Source of the DNA: Saprospiraceae bacterium
Lineage (GTDB): Bacteria; Bacteroidota; Bacteroidia; Chitinophagales; Saprospiraceae
Assembly (NCBI GenBank): GCA_020852155.1
Contig: JADZBJ010000025.1
Coordinates: forward strand, 1 to 12,217
Length of the DNA: 12,217 nt
Reading direction: 5' to 3'
This document shows, in pieces, positions 7,521-12,217 of the stretch. Every line of letters begins with the position of its first letter. Position 1 is the first letter of the stretch. A model generated the notes under the pieces. That model worked only from the letters and a program-made list of their open reading frames with translations. It made no database searches and was not told the origin of the DNA. The position numbers and the translations under genes were made by a program.

Positions 7521-7575
7521 GATTTAAATGATTTTGAAGATTTTCGTGATTGATTTTCTTGATTTTCAAGGATTT
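7521..7575. repeat. Run of GATTTT units in the divergent intergenic region
   Basis: GATTT or GATTTT occurs six times (7521, 7530, 7539, 7552, 7561, 7571) at spacings of 9 to 13 bases in the leader of the MazG-like gene. On the minus strand this reads as repeated AAAATC. I cannot tell whether it is a protein-binding array, low-complexity DNA or a genome-wide repeat. Confidence 0.45.
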
Positions 7576-7591
7576 ACAGACGCGAGTCTTT

Positions 7592-7599
7592 CAAAACTA
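7592..7599 (-). promoter_or_regulatory. Possible -7 element for the MazG-like gene
   Basis: The minus strand reads TAGTTTTG here, a full match to the Bacteroidota -7 pattern TAnnTTTG, 84 bases before the start codon. The -33 position is poor: TTCG (complement of 7618-7621) stands 18 bases upstream in place of TTTG. The GATTTT run would lie in the leader. Confidence 0.35.
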
Positions 7600-7668
7600 T
7601 GATTTGAAATAACGAGGCGAAAATAATTCTGAAATCTTCGTTAAACCGGAAAATCAAACTTGCGCATC

Positions 7669-7699
7669 TTGAAAATCCTCAAATACAGACCTATCTTTG
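7669..7699 (+). promoter_or_regulatory. Bacteroidota-type promoter for ddl
   Basis: TTG at 7669-7671 is followed after 20 bases by TATCTTTG at 7692-7699, a full match to the TTG-N19-21-TAnnTTTG pattern. The -7 box ends 31 bases before the TTG start codon at 7731. An in-frame TGA at 7722-7724 prevents any start further upstream, so promoter and start agree. Confidence 0.7.
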
Positions 7700-7730
7700 T
7701 CGGCCTTTTGAGCCTTATCTCTGATTTGTT

Positions 7731-8693
7731 TTGAAAAACATAGCCATACTTACTGGCGGTGATTCCGCCGAACGCGTTATTTCCCTTCGCAGCGCTCAGG
7801 TTGTGCGCGATCATTTGCCAAAAGATCAGTACCGCACTTTTTTGATTGACATTCAAAAAGGCGACTGGCACGACGTGGATAGTAATATTCAAATCAATAA
7901 AAATGATTTCACGTTGCCCCTGCCAGGAGAAACGGTGCGTTTTGATTGCGCTTTTGCCGCTTTGCATGGCTCGCCGCTCGAAGACGGCAAAATGCAGGGC
8001 TACCTTGAAATGCTGGGCGTGCCCTACACCTGCTGCGACGGGTTTGTGAGCGCGCTGACCATGAACAAGCACAACACCAAAGCCTTGCTGGCGCAGCATG
8101 ATGTACCCATGTCGCCGTCTGTCCTGATTCGTCGGGGCGATGCCCTGAATACCGAACGAATGCTGAAAATGGGCCTTCCGTTGTTTGTCAAACCCAACGA
8201 TCACGGTTCCAGTTTTGGCGTGACCAAAGTCAAAACCGCCGAGGCCCTCATGCCCGCCATTGACGAAGCGTTTACCTACAGCGACACGGTCATGGTGGAA
8301 GCGTTCATGGATGGCCGCGAATTCAGCAACGGCGTCATGCGTGTGGATGGGAAAGTCGTGGTTTTGCCCGTTACCGAGATTATCCCGGAAACGGAATTTT
8401 TTGATTTTGCCGCCAAATACGAAGGCAAATCAACGGAGGTTACGCCTGCTGATTTGTCAGAGCAATTAACACAACAGTGTCAGGCATTGACCGGCAAAAT
8501 TTATGATTTGCTGGGCTGTAAAGGCGTTGTTCGCATAGATTTTATTCTGGTGGGCGACCGTTTTCATTTGCTCGAACCGAATACCATTCCCGGCATTTCG
8601 CCAGCCAGTATCGTGCCGCAGCAAGCGCGAGCGTATGGCTGGGATTTGGGACAATTTTTTTCATTGCTAATCGAAGAAGCGACCAGGGCTTGA
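7731..8693 (+). CDS. ddl: D-alanine--D-alanine ligase
   Basis: Joins two D-alanines with ATP to make the dipeptide used in the peptidoglycan pentapeptide; cytoplasmic, ATP-grasp fold, 320 residues, normal for Ddl. The start is TTG: an in-frame stop at 7722-7724 and the lack of an ATG before about codon 88 force it, and it gives the usual opening MKNIAILTGGDSAER. Visible motifs: GGDSAER (9-15, substrate-contacting Glu14), LHGSPLEDGKMQG (78-90), ATP-binding Lys154 and the loop HGSSFGV (158-164), the omega-loop pair Lys229-Tyr230, and the metal-binding Asp270, Glu282 and Asn284 in RIDF and LEPNTIPG. Tyr230 aligns with the Tyr that marks D-Ala over D-lactate specificity in Escherichia coli DdlB, so ordinary D-Ala-D-Ala synthesis is expected and not a Van-type ligase. 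It has its own promoter and is divergent from the MazG-like gene. Confidence 0.9.
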   Translation: MKNIAILTGGDSAERVISLRSAQVVRDHLPKDQYRTFLIDIQKGDWHDVDSNIQINKNDFTLPLPGETVRFDCAFAALHGSPLEDGKMQGYLEMLGVPYTCCDGFVSALTMNKHNTKALLAQHDVPMSPSVLIRRGDALNTERMLKMGLPLFVKPNDHGSSFGVTKVKTAEALMPAIDEAFTYSDTVMVEAFMDGREFSNGVMRVDGKVVVLPVTEIIPETEFFDFAAKYEGKSTEVTPADLSEQLTQQCQALTGKIYDLLGCKGVVRIDFILVGDRFHLLEPNTIPGISPASIVPQQARAYGWDLGQFFSLLIEEATRA

Positions 8694-8908
8694 GGATTTC
8701 AGGATGAATATTCCCGATTTTCAAAAATTTGCTGACGCAATTCGTTCAAAACATCTAATTTGTCCAGCAAGAGGCAACAATTCTTCTTGAAAATACGTCT
8801 GGTTTGAACACCGCCCCAAAGCAACCATTTGTCCAAAAAACGGTTTATTTCATTTCATGAAAACTACATTCGTTGTTGGTCAACGACATTTTACTGAAAA
8901 AACGCAGT
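8694..8908. other. Intergenic region between ddl and the DUF4175-like gene
   Basis: These 215 bases hold no convincing gene. A 28-codon open frame (8704-8790) has no supporting signal. I see no strong hairpin with a T-run to end ddl and no full match to the Bacteroidota promoter pattern; TAATTTG at 8757-8763 is one base short and lacks a well-placed TTG. Whether the downstream gene has its own promoter is open. Confidence 0.5.
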
Positions 8909-11900
8909 ATGCAAAAAGATAACTACAGCCTGCTCATAGAGAAACTGGACGCATTCATCCGGAAGTTTTATGTCAATCAATTGCTCCGGGGCGCGCTTTA
9001 CACCGTTGGCGCGGTGTTGGGATTGTTCATCCTGCTCAATGTAATGGAGTATTATTTTTACTTCAGCACGGGCGTTCGAACAGCCATGTTCTGGAGTTTT
9101 ATCCTGTTGAGTGGTTCGGCGCTGTACCAATGGGTCGCGCTGCCGCTGATGCACTATTTCCGCCTTGGGAGAGTCATCAGTCACGAGCAGGCGGCCGTCA
9201 TCATTGGCCAACATTTCACCAATGTAAAGGACAAACTGCTGAATATTCTGCAACTGAAACAGCAGAGCAACAACGCGATTTATGCCGACCTGATTAATGC
9301 GAGCATTAACCAAAAAAGCAACGAAATTCGATTAGTGCCTTTTCAAGCGGCTATTGACCTGGGCAAAAACCGCAAATACCTGCGCTATGCCTTGCCTCCG
9401 CTCATGTTGCTGCTGTTCCTGCTGCTCGGTGCGCCGAATATCATCCGCGAAGGCAGCAAGCGCTTGTGGAACAGTTCGACCGCCTACGAAAAACCGGCTC
9501 CATTCAAGTTTATCCTTCCAACAGACAGCCTCAAAGCCGTACAATTTTCAGATTATGAGTTAAAAGTAGCGGTAGAAGGTACAGCCCTGCCGAACGAAGT
9601 GTTTATCAACCTCGGCAACGTTCAATATCGCCTCACCAAGGATGCCGCCAACCAGTTTTCGTACAAGTTCGTCAATGTCCAGCAAAGCACAGATTTTAAC
9701 CTGTTTGCCGGAGGCGTTGAAAGCCGCGACTACACACTGGAAGTATTGCGGAAGCCGAATATCATGTCGTTCACGACACAGTTGAACTTCCCTGGCTACA
9801 TCGGTCGCAGCAATGAGGAATTATCCAACGTCGGCGACCTGGTCGTGCCACAAGGCACCAACATTGGTTGGGTATTCAATGCACAACACACCGATCAGTT
9901 GCAAATGCGCTTTGGCAATGAAGCCGCCAGCGAAGCCAAGCGTTTCGATGACGAACTGTTTCAGTACCACCGCCGCGCTTTGCGCGATGAATCCTACAAA
10001 CTTTTCCTGAGCAACGCCCTGCTTACCGGCGCTGATTCGGTGGCTTATACCATTACCGTGATTCCCGATTTGCATCCGCAAATTTCGGTGGAAGAATTCC
10101 GCGACAGCAACAACCTGAAAGCCGTATTCTTTGCCGGCGATGCCTCCGACGATTATGGCCTCGGCACTTTGAATTTTAATTATCAAATCAAAAAAGCCAA
10201 GGGCGGACAACAACCCATGAATACCGTCCGCATCGAAAAACCGGCTGGCAAACAGGCGCAATACGAGTACGCCTGGGATATGGCTAATATTGACCTGTCG
10301 CCCGGCGACGAGGTGCAATACTACTTTGAAGTATTTGATAACGACGGCGTAAACGGTGCAAAAAGCGCCCGTACAGGCATCATGAACTATCGCGTGCCGA
10401 GCCTGGATGAAATGCGCCAGCAACAAGCCGACAATAGCAAGGAGATTAAAGAAGACCTTGAAAAATCGCTCAAGGAAAGCCTGAAAATTCAGGATGAACT
10501 GAAGAAACTGCGCGAGAAAATCCTGCAAAAGAAAGACATGGACTGGCAGACCCGCAAAGAGCTGGAACGCTTGCTGCAACGCCAGAAACAACTTCAGCAG
10601 CAAATGGAAGAAGCGAAGAAGAATTTCGAGATGAACAAGCAGCAACAGCAGGAATTCAACCAGCAAAGTGAAGAATTCCAGCAAAAACAGGAGCAACTCG
10701 AACAGATGATGGAGGAAACCATGTCAGAGGAAATGAAGCAACTCATGGAGGAAATGCAAAAATTGCTGGAAGAACAAAACAAGGATCAGATGCTCGACCA
10801 AATGGAGCAGACCCAGCAAAATGCAGAAGACATGAGCAAGGAACTGGAGCGTCTGGAAGAATTGTACAAGCAACTCGAAGTGGAGCAAATGCTGGATCAG
10901 CAAATCGAACAACTGGACGAATTGGCTAAAGAACAGGATCAGTTGGCCAAAGAAACAGAAGAACAGTCCAAATCCAACGAACAGGTGGAAAAAGAGCAGC
11001 AAAATCTGAATGAGAAATTCGAGGAGATTGACAAGAAAATGGAGGAACTGCTCAATAAAAATGAAGACCTGAAACGTCCTCAAAAAATTGAAAACGATAA
11101 ACAGGAGCGCAACGATACCAAGCAGGACATGAAAGACGCCAAAGACAGCGCGAAAAGCGGTGATGGCAAAAAGTCCAGCAAAAAGCAAAAGTCTGCCGCC
11201 AACCGGATGCGCAACATGGCGAACAAAATGCGCCAGAACAAAGCCTCCGGCGAAATGGAACAAATGGAGGAAGACATCAAAGCCATCCGTCAGTTGCTTG
11301 AAAACCTCGTAGGGCTTTCGTTCAATCAGGAACAAAACATGAAAGACATCACGACGGCTACCGTGAATACGCCGCGTTATGTCGAACTCGCACAGCAACA
11401 GTTCAAGATCAAGGAAGATTTTAAACTCGTCGAAGACAGCCTGCAAGCGCTGGCCAACCGCCAGTTCCAGATTTCAGGGGTCATCAACGACAAGGTTTCC
11501 GAGATTAAAACCTCCCTGAAGCAAAGTATCGCCTCACTGGAAGAGCGTCAGGTAAATTACGCTACCGAGCAACAGCAGCGCAGCATGAAAAGCCTGAACG
11601 ATCTTGCCCTGTTGCTGGCCGAAGCCATGCAAAATATGCAAGAGGAAATGTCGAGCGATATGCCCGGCAATCAGTCGTGCCAAAAACCAGGCAAAGGCAA
11701 AGGCAAAAAAGGCAAGGGCAATGAAAAAGGCGATCAGGGCACTCCCAAAGACAAACTCAGCAAAGGGCAGGAAGACCTGAACAAGATCATGAAAGAGTTG
11801 AAGGAGCGCATGGAAAAAAGCAAAGAAAAAGGCAGCAGCCCCGGCGGAGGCGCTCCGGGCAGCAGCAAAGACTTTGCACAACTCGCCGCTAAACAAGCCG

Positions 11901-12217
11901 CTATGCGCAATGCACTGCGACAACTGCAAAAAGAAAAGCAGGAGCAGGGCAAGGGCAACAAGGCACTCGACGAGATCATGGAAGACATGAACAAGATCGA
12001 AACGGATTTGGTGAACAAGCGCCTGACCAATGAAATGATTCAGCGCCAGCAAACCATCCTGACACGCCTGCTGGAAGAAGAACGCGCCGAACGCGAACGC
12101 GAACAGGATGAAAAACGGCAGGCCGAAACCGCGCGCCAGCAACAACCGAAAATGCCCCCGGCACTCGAAGAATACCTCAAGCGTCGCCGTGCTGAAATCG
12201 AGCAGTTCAGAACAGTA
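8909..12217 (+). CDS. Large membrane-anchored coiled-coil protein, DUF4175-like, 3'-partial
   Basis: An ATG at 8909 opens 1103 codons without a stop, so the gene runs off the right edge. The first 180 residues hold three probable membrane segments (about 27-46, 58-78, 160-179) with a basic amphipathic stretch between the second and third. Residues about 195-495 look like a beta-rich region, probably extracytoplasmic, ending in a strand-rich EVQYYFEVFDNDGVNG block. From about residue 500 to the edge it is almost wholly charged and Gln-rich coiled coil, broken by a Lys/Ser-rich stretch (about 750-765), a Gly-Lys segment (GKGKGKKGKGNEKG near 927) and a Gly/Ser/Pro patch (near 975). Size and layout match large Bacteroidota proteins annotated DUF4175, whose function is unknown; this assignment is from memory of the family's look. 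An envelope-spanning or scaffolding role is inference. Confidence 0.8.
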   Translation, partial: MQKDNYSLLIEKLDAFIRKFYVNQLLRGALYTVGAVLGLFILLNVMEYYFYFSTGVRTAMFWSFILLSGSALYQWVALPLMHYFRLGRVISHEQAAVIIGQHFTNVKDKLLNILQLKQQSNNAIYADLINASINQKSNEIRLVPFQAAIDLGKNRKYLRYALPPLMLLLFLLLGAPNIIREGSKRLWNSSTAYEKPAPFKFILPTDSLKAVQFSDYELKVAVEGTALPNEVFINLGNVQYRLTKDAANQFSYKFVNVQQSTDFNLFAGGVESRDYTLEVLRKPNIMSFTTQLNFPGYIGRSNEELSNVGDLVVPQGTNIGWVFNAQHTDQLQMRFGNEAASEAKRFDDELFQYHRRALRDESYKLFLSNALLTGADSVAYTITVIPDLHPQISVEEFRDSNNLKAVFFAGDASDDYGLGTLNFNYQIKKAKGGQQPMNTVRIEKPAGKQAQYEYAWDMANIDLSPGDEVQYYFEVFDNDGVNGAKSARTGIMNYRVPSLDEMRQQQADNSKEIKEDLEKSLKESLKIQDELKKLREKILQKKDMDWQTRKELERLLQRQKQLQQQMEEAKKNFEMNKQQQQEFNQQSEEFQQKQEQLEQMMEETMSEEMKQLMEEMQKLLEEQNKDQMLDQMEQTQQNAEDMSKELERLEELYKQLEVEQMLDQQIEQLDELAKEQDQLAKETEEQSKSNEQVEKEQQNLNEKFEEIDKKMEELLNKNEDLKRPQKIENDKQERNDTKQDMKDAKDSAKSGDGKKSSKKQKSAANRMRNMANKMRQNKASGEMEQMEEDIKAIRQLLENLVGLSFNQEQNMKDITTATVNTPRYVELAQQQFKIKEDFKLVEDSLQALANRQFQISGVINDKVSEIKTSLKQSIASLEERQVNYATEQQQRSMKSLNDLALLLAEAMQNMQEEMSSDMPGNQSCQKPGKGKGKKGKGNEKGDQGTPKDKLSKGQEDLNKIMKELKERMEKSKEKGSSPGGGAPGSSKDFAQLAAKQAAMRNALRQLQKEKQEQGKGNKALDEIMEDMNKIETDLVNKRLTNEMIQRQQTILTRLLEEERAEREREQDEKRQAETARQQQPKMPPALEEYLKRRRAEIEQFRTV

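Noticed and set aside
7641..8204. Minus-strand open frame of 187 codons opposite ddl
   Set aside because: It overlaps the ddl promoter and the motif-bearing N-terminal half of Ddl, and its translation has no recognisable features.
7731..8693. Van-type D-Ala-D-Lac ligase (resistance gene)
   Set aside because: The Lys-Tyr pair of the omega-loop is conserved (229-230), as in D-Ala-D-Ala ligases, and there are no vanH, vanX or regulator genes nearby.
8704..8790. 28-codon open frame 10 bases after ddl
   Set aside because: There is no ribosome-binding signal, recognisable motif or promoter; this length is expected by chance.
9821..12145. Long minus-strand open frames (9821-10696, 10724-11446, 11534-12145) rich in Leu, Phe and His
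   Set aside because: They lie opposite the large coiled-coil gene. Its Gln/Glu/Lys/Met-rich codons read in reverse as Leu/Phe/His, which keeps the antisense frame open. They have no start context or promoter.

Overview
The window looks like ordinary chromosomal DNA of a Bacteroidota bacterium, probably from the Saprospirales/Chitinophagales side of the phylum; that placement is inference. Four things point to Bacteroidota: a type IX secretion (T9SS) C-terminal sorting domain, a TonB-dependent receptor with an N-terminal carboxypeptidase-regulatory-like domain paired with a DUF4249-type lipoprotein, promoters of the TTG-N19/20-TAnnTTTG type, and start codons without a recognisable Shine-Dalgarno sequence. 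I see no RNA gene, CRISPR array, prophage or transposase. No intergenic gap exceeds about 230 bases.

Layout. Bases 3-2570 (+) hold the 3' part of a secreted metzincin metalloprotease with four fibronectin type III modules and a T9SS sorting domain; its 5' end lies outside the window. It converges on a minus-strand pair, a TonB-dependent receptor (start 6058) followed 31 bases later by a DUF4249-like lipoprotein (2689-3624). A long AT-rich inverted repeat separates the converging genes. Upstream of the receptor, on the same strand, are a small exported protein of unknown function (6286-6927) with a clear promoter and a downstream hairpin, and a MazG-type nucleotide pyrophosphohydrolase (7136-7507). 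The MazG gene is divergent from a D-alanine--D-alanine ligase (7731-8693, +, TTG start, good promoter). From 8909 to the right edge runs a very large plus-strand gene with no stop in the window: a membrane-anchored, DUF4175-like protein ending in about 600 residues of coiled coil. The long minus-strand open frames opposite it are shadows.

Function. The left half is cell-surface biology: a secreted adhesive protease, and an outer-membrane importer with a lipoprotein partner whose substrate cannot be read from sequence. The right half is housekeeping: nucleotide clean-up, peptidoglycan precursor synthesis and an envelope protein of unknown role. I found no convincing new multi-gene system. The parts most worth a second look are the large coiled-coil protein, the receptor/DUF4249 pair, the evenly spaced cysteine pairs in the protease modules, and three unrelated short-repeat families in the intergenic gaps.
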